Assembly (NCBI GenBank): GCA_030618705.1
Contig: JAUXCW010000004.1
Coordinates: forward strand, 1 to 37,995
Reading direction: 5' to 3'
Source of the DNA: Gammaproteobacteria bacterium
Lineage (GTDB): Bacteria > Pseudomonadota > Gammaproteobacteria > Pseudomonadales > JAHEGP01
DNA: 37,995 nucleotides
Shown one piece after another: positions 25,646-32,273 of this stretch. The notes under the pieces were generated by a model. It was not told where the DNA came from and did no database searches. It saw only the letters and a list, made by a program, of their open reading frames with translations. Numbering within the stretch: position 1 is the stretch's first letter; the number at the start of each line of letters is the position of its first letter. The position numbers and the translations under genes were made by a program.

Positions 25646-26515
25646 TCAGGAGGTGGGCAATTCTATGACGTTGGACGGCAGTTCGTCGACATCCTGTTCA
25701 CTCCCGGTGGGCTCATCGAGTTGCTCGATCACCACTTCACCGGACTGGGGGTCATCATCCAGCTCTTGCGCCGGCCCGGGGCCCTGTTCGGGTTCGGACG
25801 CCTGTTCCGGAACGCCTGCTTGCTCCACTTCGGATGCTTGTTCAGGTTCGGACGCCTGTTGCGCCCCGGATGGCTGATCGGCCCCGGCCGCTTGTTCCTG
25901 CCCGGTCTGGTCCGATACCACTTCGAGTACGGGTGTGGAAGCCACCGGCATATCAAAATCCAGCTCGGCGGAGATATTTTCCAGGTCCCGGATTTCGGCG
26001 AGGCTGGGCAGTTGATCCAGGCTCTTGAGGTTGAAATAGTCAAGGAAAATCCGGGTTGTCGCGTACATTGCCGGCTTGCCGGGCACCTCGCGATGACCGA
26101 CTACCCGCACCCAGTCGCGATCGAGCAGCGTACGCATGATATTGGTGCTGACGGCGACGCCACGAATATCCTCGATTTCACCACGGGTAATGGGCTGGCG
26201 ATAGGCAACCAGGGACAGGGTCTCCAGCAGGGCGCGGGAGTAACGCTGGGGTTTCTCCTCCCACAGCCGGCTCACCCAGGGCGCCAGATCCTGTTTGACC
26301 TGCAAACGATAGCCGCTGGCCACGTTGACCAGCTCAAAACTGCGAGGGCCGGATTCAGCGTCGATGTCTTCCAGTGCGGCGAGGATCTCCTCCTTGCCGG
26401 GCCGGGGCTCGGACTCCTCAAAAAGCTCCTCCAGGCGCCGCAAGGGCAGTGGCTTGCCCGCCGCCAGCAGGGCACCCTCGATAATTTGCTTGAGTTTATC
26501 CGGATCGAAAGTCAT
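25646..26515 (-). CDS. scpB: segregation and condensation protein B
   Basis: This 289-residue protein forms a dimer of tandem winged helices that bridges ScpA and SMC. Conserved parts are LKQIIEGALLAAGKPLPLRRLEELFE, FELVNVASGYRLQVKQDLAPWVSRLWEEKPQRYSRALLETLSLVAYRQPITRGEIEDIRGVAVS and MYATTRIFLDYFNLKSLDQLPSL. The core ends near residue 185. The remaining hundred residues are a Glu-, Gln- and Pro-rich tail with repeated EPEQASE-like units, beyond the usual length of about 200. The ATG overlaps the scpA stop (ATGA), so translation is coupled. Confidence 0.95.
   Translation of the reverse strand: MTFDPDKLKQIIEGALLAAGKPLPLRRLEELFEESEPRPGKEEILAALEDIDAESGPRSFELVNVASGYRLQVKQDLAPWVSRLWEEKPQRYSRALLETLSLVAYRQPITRGEIEDIRGVAVSTNIMRTLLDRDWVRVVGHREVPGKPAMYATTRIFLDYFNLKSLDQLPSLAEIRDLENISAELDFDMPVASTPVLEVVSDQTGQEQAAGADQPSGAQQASEPEQASEVEQAGVPEQASEPEQGPGPAQELDDDPQSGEVVIEQLDEPTGSEQDVDELPSNVIELPTS
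25783..25870 (-). repeat. imperfect minisatellite in the scpB tail
   Basis: GTTCGGACGCCTGTT-like units recur several times in this stretch and encode repeated EPEQASE, EVEQAGVPEQASE motifs of the acidic tail. The copies diverge, so length variation between strains is plausible. Confidence 0.6.
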
Positions 26516-27384
26516 GACACCCTTGCTTTGATGTGGATGGGCCCAAAGGCTTCGGTCTGCACGACCTCTACCAGGGATTCCTTGATGAGCTCCATAATCG
26601 CCAGGAAAGTCACCACCACTCCCAGCTTACCCTCCTCGGCGCGGAACAGGGATACAAAGGGCACAAACTGCTTGTCTTTGAGCACGCCGAGCACCATGGA
26701 CATACGCTCCCGGGTGGATAGCGGCTCGCGCTCGATGTGGTGACTGGTGAAATTATCGGCGCGCCGCATGACCTCGCCCAGGGCCAGCAGGATTTCCTTG
26801 AGCTCGACATCGGGCTCCGCCGCGACGGCCTCGGTCAACGGCGGCTCCGAGCTCGCCGGGAATAGTTCCCGATCCATGCGGGGCAGGCTGTCGATATCCT
26901 CGGCGGCAATCTTGAAGCGCTCGTATTCCTGCAGGCGCCGAATCAGTTGCGCGCGGGGGTCCTCCTCATCCTCGCTATCCTCCTCGCTTGTGCGGGGCAG
27001 TAGCATGCGCGATTTGATCTCGGCCAGCATGGCGGCCATCACCAGGTACTCGGCCACCAGTTCAAACTTCATGGAATCCATAAGTTCGATATAGGAGACA
27101 TACTGCTCGGTGATATCGGCGACATTGATTTCCAGGATGTCGATATTCTGGCGCTTGATCAGGTAGAGAAGTAAATCCAGTGGCCCTTCAAAGGTGGCGA
27201 TAAACACTTCCAGCGCCGCCGGCGGGATATACAGGTCCTTGGGCAGCTCGGTGATCGCCTCACCCTTGACGATGGCAAAAGGCAGTTCCTGCTGCTGGGA
27301 GCCCATGGCCTGCCGGAGGCCGGTCTGCGGCTCCGGGTCGGCGAGGGTATCACCCTGGGGATTATTGTCGGCTGGAATTGTCAT
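26512..27384 (-). CDS. scpA: segregation and condensation protein A
   Basis: This 290-residue kleisin closes the SMC ring. The N-terminal core (FIATFEGPLDLLLYLIKRQNIDILEINVADITEQYVSYIELM, about residues 62-105) binds the SMC neck. EYLVMAAMLAEIKSRMLLPR follows, then an acidic linker, and the C-terminal winged helix (RMSMVLGVLKDKQFVPFVSLF...VVTFLAIMELIKESLVEVVQ) binds SMC heads. The first 45 residues are poorly conserved and proline-rich. The start at 27384 fits a TATAAT at 27426-27431 on the same strand. scpB overlaps its stop by 4 bp. Confidence 0.95.
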   Translation of the reverse strand: MTIPADNNPQGDTLADPEPQTGLRQAMGSQQQELPFAIVKGEAITELPKDLYIPPAALEVFIATFEGPLDLLLYLIKRQNIDILEINVADITEQYVSYIELMDSMKFELVAEYLVMAAMLAEIKSRMLLPRTSEEDSEDEEDPRAQLIRRLQEYERFKIAAEDIDSLPRMDRELFPASSEPPLTEAVAAEPDVELKEILLALGEVMRRADNFTSHHIEREPLSTRERMSMVLGVLKDKQFVPFVSLFRAEEGKLGVVVTFLAIMELIKESLVEVVQTEAFGPIHIKARVS

Positions 27385-27425
27385 GATCGCGTTATCGCCC
27401 CGTTGCTCGGGTTTTATAGTCCTGC

Positions 27426-27431
27426 ATTATA
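27426..27431 (-). promoter_or_regulatory. candidate -10 of scpA
   Basis: TATAAT on the minus strand, about 40 nt before the scpA ATG. The -35 is weak. It would drive scpA-scpB-rluB. Confidence 0.4.
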
Positions 27432-27459
27432 ACCTCATCCCGCTGCCAAATGGACAGCA

Positions 27460-28077
27460 TCAAAGGAAATCTTCGACACTTCCCTTGCCCTCTCGCAGCA
27501 CCGCCGGCGCCCCCTCGAGCAAATCCACCACCGTCGTCGCCTCCATGCCGCAATAACCGCCGTCAATCACCAGGTCGACCTGGGCTTGCAGCAGGTCGCG
27601 AATTTCCCAGGGGTCGATCAGTGGGTATTCGTCTCCGGGCATCCTCAGCGTCACGCTCATCAGGGGGTGCTGAAGCTCCTGCAACAGGGCCAGCGCGACG
27701 GCGTTGTCCGGCACCCGGATACCGACGGCGCGGCGCTTGCTGAGTATTCTCCGCGGCACCTCGTTGCTGGCCGGCAGGATAAAGGTATAGGGACCCGGCG
27801 TGTGCGCCTTGAGCGAGCGATAGGCCTGGTTGGACACCTTGGCGTAGGTCGAAATTTCCGACAAATCCTTGCACATCAAGGTGAAATTGTGTTTTTCATC
27901 CAGTTTTCGAATGCGCCGGATGCGCTCCAGCGCGGTCTTGTCTGCCAGTTGACAGCCTAGGGCGTAGGCAGAATCCGTTGGATAGGCGATGACGCCCCCG
28001 CCGGCGACAATATCCGCGGCCTGGTGAATCAGGCGATGCTGGGGATTGTCGGGGTGAACCTGGAAAAACTGGCTCAT
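27460..28077 (-). CDS. yciO: YciO/Sua5-family protein
   Basis: This 205-residue protein has the YrdC/Sua5 fold, which in TsaC makes threonylcarbamoyl-AMP for tRNA modification. AADIVAGGGVIAYPTDSAYALGCQL (about residues 20-45), KHNFTLMCKDLSEIS, LKAHTPGPYTFILPASNEVPRRIL and VGIRVPDNAVALALLQEL show the family RNA/ATP cleft. STV-type residues are GMEATTVVDLLEGAPAVLREG. The neighbourhood with rnm and scpAB is that of YciO; whether YciO itself makes threonylcarbamoyl-AMP is less certain than for TsaC. It is 54 bp from rnm. Confidence 0.9.
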   Translation of the reverse strand: MSQFFQVHPDNPQHRLIHQAADIVAGGGVIAYPTDSAYALGCQLADKTALERIRRIRKLDEKHNFTLMCKDLSEISTYAKVSNQAYRSLKAHTPGPYTFILPASNEVPRRILSKRRAVGIRVPDNAVALALLQELQHPLMSVTLRMPGDEYPLIDPWEIRDLLQAQVDLVIDGGYCGMEATTVVDLLEGAPAVLREGKGSVEDFL

Positions 28078-28132
28078 GGTCGCTCATCGGCGTTAACACC
28101 GATACCCATGAAGCAAAGCGGACTGACTGTTT

Positions 28133-28963
28133 TCATTGAAAAAGCTCCCACACAGGAGCCAGCTCCGCCGGCATCGGCCGGGTCTTGCCCAGGCGTCGCC
28201 AGCGCTGGCTGGCGCCATGGTAGTCACTGCCCACCGAGGCGTGCAGCTCGAACTCCCGACACAGCGCTTCGATTGTCTGCGCGGTGGCATCGGTTTTGCC
28301 CACCCCGGCAAGCTCCATGGCGCCCCCTCCCGCGGCGACGAAATCCCGCAGCAGCGCTCGCAGCTTGCTACGGGTCAAACGGTAATCCTCGGGGTGCGCC
28401 AGTACCGCCACCCCGCCGGCGCCGACTATCCAACTGACGGCCTGCTCCAGACCCGGCCAGTTATTATTGATACCAGACAGTTTGCCGCTGTCGAGATAGC
28501 GGGAAAATGCCTGTTTCCCGTCTTCACACAGGCCCTGCTCCACCAGCCAGCGGGCAAAATGCGGGCGACAGGGTACGGCGTTTTCCGCCAGCCGCAAGGC
28601 ACCCTCATAGGCGCCATCGATACCCCGCTGCGCCAGCTTCCGGCCAATCCGGCGAGCCCGGTCGAAGCGCACTTCGCGCTGACCGGCCAGGGCCTCGCGC
28701 ATCAGCGGCGAGTCGAGATCGAAGTTCAGGCCCACCACGTGCACACTGCGCTTATACCAGACAGTGGAAATCTCGACCCCGCTGACCAACCGGCACGGCG
28801 GCCCGGGGTGCTCGGTTTCCATCAGCGCCGACACGCCGTCAACGGTATCGTGGTCGGTCAGGGCCAACAGCTCGACCCCGGACTCCCTCGCCATGGCGTA
28901 CAGCTCAGGCGGTGTCAACTCACCGTCGGAAGCCGTACTGTGACAATGGAGATCTGCGATCAT
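28133..28963 (-). CDS. rnm: PHP-domain phosphoesterase, RNase AM (Rnm/YciV) type
   Basis: This 276-residue PHP-fold enzyme hydrolyses phosphoesters with metal ions. The E. coli homologue trims 5' ends of rRNAs and degrades short 3',5'-bisphosphate nucleotides. IADLHCHSTASDGELTPPEL at residues 2-21 starts the metal site. LALTDHDTVDGVSAL, LVSGVEISTVWYKRSVHVVGLNFD and VAVLAHPEDYRL follow, with GSDYHGASQRWRRLG near the end. Start 28963 (MIADLHCH) is family-typical; the open frame back to 29065 is not. It is divergent from yciB and its end is 55 bp from yciO. Confidence 0.92.
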   Translation of the reverse strand: MIADLHCHSTASDGELTPPELYAMARESGVELLALTDHDTVDGVSALMETEHPGPPCRLVSGVEISTVWYKRSVHVVGLNFDLDSPLMREALAGQREVRFDRARRIGRKLAQRGIDGAYEGALRLAENAVPCRPHFARWLVEQGLCEDGKQAFSRYLDSGKLSGINNNWPGLEQAVSWIVGAGGVAVLAHPEDYRLTRSKLRALLRDFVAAGGGAMELAGVGKTDATAQTIEALCREFELHASVGSDYHGASQRWRRLGKTRPMPAELAPVWELFQ

Positions 28964-29148
28964 GGCGCGTGGTCTCTGTCGCTGTGAGGGTTGTCGGGAG
29001 GCTGGATTATCCGCGTATAGCACTGCCGAGCGCAAGCACTGCCGGGGCGGTCGGCTTTGCGCCACCGCTCTCTCAATCCCCTCCTCCGGTCATTTACAGT
29101 ATACTTACCGGTTTACGACGTTTCTGCCCGCACCCCAAGAGATACACA

Positions 29149-29736
29149 ATGAAACAACTCGCTGAACTGGTCCCCATCCTGCTGTTTTTTATCGTCTATA
29201 AAATGGACGGCTACCAGCTTGATCTCGGCCCCATTCACTACCAGTTTGATGGAATTTACACCGCTACCGCCGTTTTGATGCTGGCGACAGCGGTGCAGGT
29301 CATCTACGCACGGATCAGCACGGGGAAGCTGGAAAAGCGCCAACTGTGGCTACTGATAGCGGTATTAGTGTTCGGCGGAGCCACCATCGTCCTGCGCAAT
29401 CAGCTGTTTATCCAGTGGAAACCCACCATCTTTAACTGGGCTCTCGGCCTGGCTTTCCTGGGCAGCCAGTTTATCGGACGCCAGAACCTCATCGCGCGTA
29501 CCCTGGGCAGCCAATTGGTGGCTCCCTACGAGGTATGGACCCGGCTCAACTACGTCTGGTCGGTGTACTTCCTTATCGTGGGCAGCCTCAACCTCTATGT
29601 CGCCTACCACTTCAGTGAAGAATTCTGGGTGAGTTACAAGCTCTACAGCGCCATCGGCTTCACCGTCGCACTGTCTATTGCCACCGTCGCCATCCTGGCG
29701 CCCCACCTCAAAGAAGAAGACTCCGGCAACAACTGA
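29149..29736 (+). CDS. yciB: inner membrane septation protein YciB
   Basis: This 195-residue multi-pass protein is linked to septation and envelope integrity. MKQLAELVPILLFFIVYKMDG starts the first helix. IYTATAVLMLATAVQVIYARI, LWLLIAVLVFGGATIVLRNQLF, FLGSQFIGRQNLIARTLG, VWSVYFLIVGSLNLYVAYHF and IGFTVALSIATVAIL are later membrane segments (five or so in all). The KWKPTIFNW-like loop of the family appears as IQWKPTIFNWALGL. The ATG at 29149 is preferred over the long open frame from 28912, which runs through the rnm promoter area. yciI follows after 15 bp. Confidence 0.95.
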   Translation: MKQLAELVPILLFFIVYKMDGYQLDLGPIHYQFDGIYTATAVLMLATAVQVIYARISTGKLEKRQLWLLIAVLVFGGATIVLRNQLFIQWKPTIFNWALGLAFLGSQFIGRQNLIARTLGSQLVAPYEVWTRLNYVWSVYFLIVGSLNLYVAYHFSEEFWVSYKLYSAIGFTVALSIATVAILAPHLKEEDSGNN

Positions 29737-29751
29737 ACACAGGACCTATCG

Positions 29752-30066
29752 ATGCAGTCATCATCCATGTACTACGCCATCATCAGCGAGGATATCGCCA
29801 ATAGCCTCGGCAAACGCCGCGAGGCTCGCCCCCGGCACCTGGAAAGGCTTCGGCAATTGACTGCCGAGGGGCGCCTGCTGCTGGCCGGCCCCCACCCCGC
29901 CATCGACTGTGAGGACCCGGGAGAAGCGGGTTTTAGCGGTAGCCTGGTGGTCGCCGAGTTCGAAAGCCTGCAGGCGGCAGAGCAATGGGCCGATGCCGAC
30001 CCCTATGTCGAGGCGGGAGTTTACCGCTCGGTACAGGTAAAGCCCTTCAAGAAGGTGCTGCCATAG
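29752..30066 (+). CDS. yciI: YciI family protein
   Basis: This 104-residue protein has the ferredoxin-like YCII fold. [31 protein letters not shown] begins the domain with its conserved histidine near residue 29. [31 protein letters not shown] and [30 protein letters not shown] follow. Enzymatic function in gammaproteobacteria is not established. Start 29752 has AGGAC upstream; ATG 29767 is an in-frame alternative. It follows yciB, a standard pairing. Confidence 0.93.
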   Translation: MQSSSMYYAIISEDIANSLGKRREARPRHLERLRQLTAEGRLLLAGPHPAIDCEDPGEAGFSGSLVVAEFESLQAAEQWADADPYVEAGVYRSVQVKPFKKVLP

Positions 30067-30137
30067 GCAAATGCAGGCCGCGCCGGGTATTTTTTTAGCT
30101 TTCTCATTAATTCTTTTCGATAAGCAATTGATTCTTC

Positions 30138-30166
30138 TTGATATATACAATACTTTTTACTATATA
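30138..30166 (+). promoter_or_regulatory. promoter of the SH3-domain gene
   Basis: TTGATA (30138-30143) and TATATA (30161-30166) are 17 bp apart in an AT-rich stretch. Initiation would be near 30173, downstream of the GTG at 30168 and 22 nt before the GTG at 30195, which helps fix that start. Confidence 0.6.
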
Positions 30167-30194
30167 AGTGAAGTGTGATGATCGGGGTACCACT

Positions 30195-30869
30195 GTGAGA
30201 AATTTTACGCGTTGCGGGGTCTGGCTGCTGTTATGCATGCTCAGCTGGCCCGCTACAGCCCAGCAAACTCGCTGGATAACAGATGAACTGCCGCTGGATC
30301 TACGCTCCGGCAACAGCAATCGCTACCGCGTCATCAAGATGCTGCCTCCGGGCACCCGCGTCACCGTGCTGAAAGATGACAGAAAAGCCGGCTTTATCCA
30401 GATCAAGACCCCGAGCGGCACCCGGGGATGGGTCAACAACAGCTACCTGATGGACGAGCCCTCGGCCCGCCAGCAGCTGGCAGAGGCCAAGGTGCTGATC
30501 GCCAACCTCACCAACGAGAGCCAGCCCATACGCCAGCAGCTGGCCCAACTACAGCAAAAAAACGCCGTGCTGAGCCGGCAACTCGAAGAGGCGACCGGCA
30601 GTCGCAACCAGTTTGAAAAGGAGCTCGTCAGCGTGACAGAGATCTCCTCCAATGCCATCAACCTCGATCGCAATAACAAGACCCTGATGGAATCCAACCA
30701 ACTGCTGCAGCACGAGATCGATGTCCTGAAGGGTGAAAATGATCGCCTGGAGGACGGCTCGGACCGAGAGTGGTTTCTGAACGGCGTGCTGGCGGTGGGC
30801 TTCGGCGTGCTGCTGGCAATGGTCATCCCCCGGGTAGCACCCAGACGCAAACACACTGAATGGCGATAA
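30195..30869 (+). CDS. TIGR04211-type SH3 and coiled-coil membrane protein
   Basis: A 224-residue envelope protein similar to YgiM. The signal sequence VRNFTRCGVWLLLCMLSWPATA is cleaved before QQTRW. A bacterial SH3 domain covers about residues 24-90 (LDLRSGNSNRYRVIKMLPPGTRVTVLKDDRKAGFIQIKTPSGTRGWVNNSYL). A coiled coil then runs from about 95 to 195 (LIANLTNESQPIRQQLAQLQQKNAVLSRQLEE...ENDRLEDG), and FLNGVLAVGFGVLLAMVIP is a C-terminal membrane helix with a basic end. This matches TIGR04211. The role is likely cell-wall or signal-related but is not known. GTG 30195 is chosen from the promoter position and the signal peptide. A cyclophilin gene follows 4 bp later. Confidence 0.88.
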   Translation: MRNFTRCGVWLLLCMLSWPATAQQTRWITDELPLDLRSGNSNRYRVIKMLPPGTRVTVLKDDRKAGFIQIKTPSGTRGWVNNSYLMDEPSARQQLAEAKVLIANLTNESQPIRQQLAQLQQKNAVLSRQLEEATGSRNQFEKELVSVTEISSNAINLDRNNKTLMESNQLLQHEIDVLKGENDRLEDGSDREWFLNGVLAVGFGVLLAMVIPRVAPRRKHTEWR

Positions 30870-30873
30870 ACCT

Positions 30874-31446
30874 ATGAACTTTAAAAAACTCTGCCTGGCC
30901 CTGCTGGCCACGATCACCCTCTCGTTCAATCACGGCGCACTGGCGCAGAACCCGGTCGTGGTACTGGAGACCACCCTGGGCGATGTCACCCTGGAGCTAT
31001 TCCCGGAACAGGCGCCCATCACCGTGAAGAACTTTCTCGCCTACGTCGACAGCGGCTTTTACGTGGGCACGATCTTCCACCGGGCCATTCCCCGCTTTAT
31101 GGTGCAGGGCGGTGGTTTCAATGACAAGATGCAAGCCAAGGCCACCCTGGACCCGATAGTCAACGAGGCGAAAAACCGCTTGCACAACGAGCGCGGCACC
31201 ATTGCCATGGCCCGCACCAGCAACCCGGATAGCGCCTCTTCGCAATTCTTTATCAATCTTAAAATGAACATGTCCCTGGACTGGTCACCGCGCAATCCCG
31301 GCTACACCGTATTCGGCAAGGTCATCGACGGCATGGATGTGGTCGACGCCATGGTGCTGGAACCCACGGGCCGGGTAGATATGCACGATGACGTACCCCT
31401 CGAGCCAATCGTTATTCTCAAGGCCGCCCGGCAGACCGGAAAGTAA
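30874..31446 (+). CDS. periplasmic cyclophilin-type peptidyl-prolyl isomerase
   Basis: This 190-residue protein begins with a signal peptide (MNFKKLCLALLATITLSFNHGALA) and therefore acts in the periplasm, like PpiA. The cyclophilin core has VVLETTLGDVTLELFPEQAPITVKNFLAYVDSGFYVGTIFHRAIPRFMVQGGGF, where FHRxIPxFMVQGG contains the catalytic Arg, Phe, Met and Gln. GTIAMARTSNPDSASSQFFINL completes the site. It would catalyse proline cis-trans isomerisation on outer-membrane or secreted proteins. Its stop shares one base with the pdxJ start. The periplasmic form is distinguished from cytoplasmic PpiB by the leader. Confidence 0.95.
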   Translation: MNFKKLCLALLATITLSFNHGALAQNPVVVLETTLGDVTLELFPEQAPITVKNFLAYVDSGFYVGTIFHRAIPRFMVQGGGFNDKMQAKATLDPIVNEAKNRLHNERGTIAMARTSNPDSASSQFFINLKMNMSLDWSPRNPGYTVFGKVIDGMDVVDAMVLEPTGRVDMHDDVPLEPIVILKAARQTGK

Positions 31447-32213
31447 TGACCGACCTGAGCATCAACCTGAATAAAATTGCGCTGATTCGCAATTCGAGAG
31501 ATACCGAATACCCCTCTGTCACCGATCACGCAAAAAAATGCATCGATGCCGGCGCTGACGGCATCACCGTCCACCCCCGCCCGGACCAACGTCATATCCG
31601 CGTGCAGGACTGTTTCGACCTGGCCGGGATGCTGACGGTGGAATTCAATATCGAGGGCAATCCCTTCGCTCCGGCAACGCCCACCAATCGCTCCGGCGTC
31701 TGCGACTACCCGGGTTTTATGGATATCGTGAAGGATATCAGGCCGGCCCAGTGCACCCTGGTGCCGGATGCGAATGCGCAGCTTACCTCGGACCATGGTT
31801 TCGACCTGCGCAAGGACGGCGAGCGCCTGGCGCCGCTTATCGAGCAATTAAAATCCAGGAGCATCCGGGTCAGCCTGTTTATGGATCCCGACGAGGAGCA
31901 AATTCGCCTGGCCCGGCAAGTGGGCGCCGACCGTATCGAGCTGTACACCGGCCCCTATGCCGATGCCTTTCTCGCAAGGAAAAACGCACACGAGGTATTG
32001 GATCATTTCCGCCGGGCCGCCCTGGTAGCCGCTGACGTCGGCCTCGGGGTCAACGCCGGCCACGATCTCAACCTGCACAACCTGCCGCTATTTACGGAGG
32101 CCGTTCCCGGCCTGCTCGAAGTGAGTATCGGCCACGCGTTTACCGTCGATTGTATCGAGCGAGGCCTGCGAGAAACCGTCAAAGCCTATCAACGTTGCCT
32201 CGGCAAGCACTGA
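31446..32213 (+). CDS. pdxJ: pyridoxine 5'-phosphate synthase
   Basis: This 255-residue TIM-barrel enzyme condenses 1-deoxy-xylulose 5-phosphate with 3-amino-2-oxopropyl phosphate to pyridoxine 5'-phosphate, the ring-closing step of the DXP-dependent vitamin B6 route. LSINLNKIALIRNSR opens the barrel, CIDAGADGITVHPRPDQRHI holds substrate-binding residues, and CTLVPDANAQLTSDHGFD, VSLFMDPDEEQIRLA and GLGVNAGHDLNLHNLPLF follow. It usually sits near recO and era; here it overlaps the cyclophilin stop (TAATG), so the pair are coupled. SerC in this window acts earlier in the same pathway. A hairpin lies 17 bp after the stop. Confidence 0.95.
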   Translation: MTDLSINLNKIALIRNSRDTEYPSVTDHAKKCIDAGADGITVHPRPDQRHIRVQDCFDLAGMLTVEFNIEGNPFAPATPTNRSGVCDYPGFMDIVKDIRPAQCTLVPDANAQLTSDHGFDLRKDGERLAPLIEQLKSRSIRVSLFMDPDEEQIRLARQVGADRIELYTGPYADAFLARKNAHEVLDHFRRAALVAADVGLGVNAGHDLNLHNLPLFTEAVPGLLEVSIGHAFTVDCIERGLRETVKAYQRCLGKH

Positions 32214-32229
32214 CGTCTCTTTTGCTTCA

Positions 32230-32249
32230 CGGTCGAACTCATTCGACCG
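32230..32249. other. perfect hairpin between convergent pdxJ and ppdK
   Basis: CGGTCGAA-CTCA-TTCGACCG, an 8-bp stem with a 4-nt loop. It sits in the 60-bp gap between two convergent ends. No T-run follows on either strand, so it may only protect 3' ends of mRNA. Confidence 0.45.
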
Positions 32250-32273
32250 GCGTCCCGGACCGGCCATATCCAT

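Noticed and set aside
25505-26743. 412-residue plus-strand frame
   Set aside because: Spans the ends of rluB, scpB and scpA in antisense, with phenylalanine- and glycine-rich low complexity from the scpB repeats.
30089-30096. T-run after yciI
   Set aside because: The GC-rich stretch before it does not form a convincing stem; it more likely belongs to the AT-rich promoter region of the next gene.
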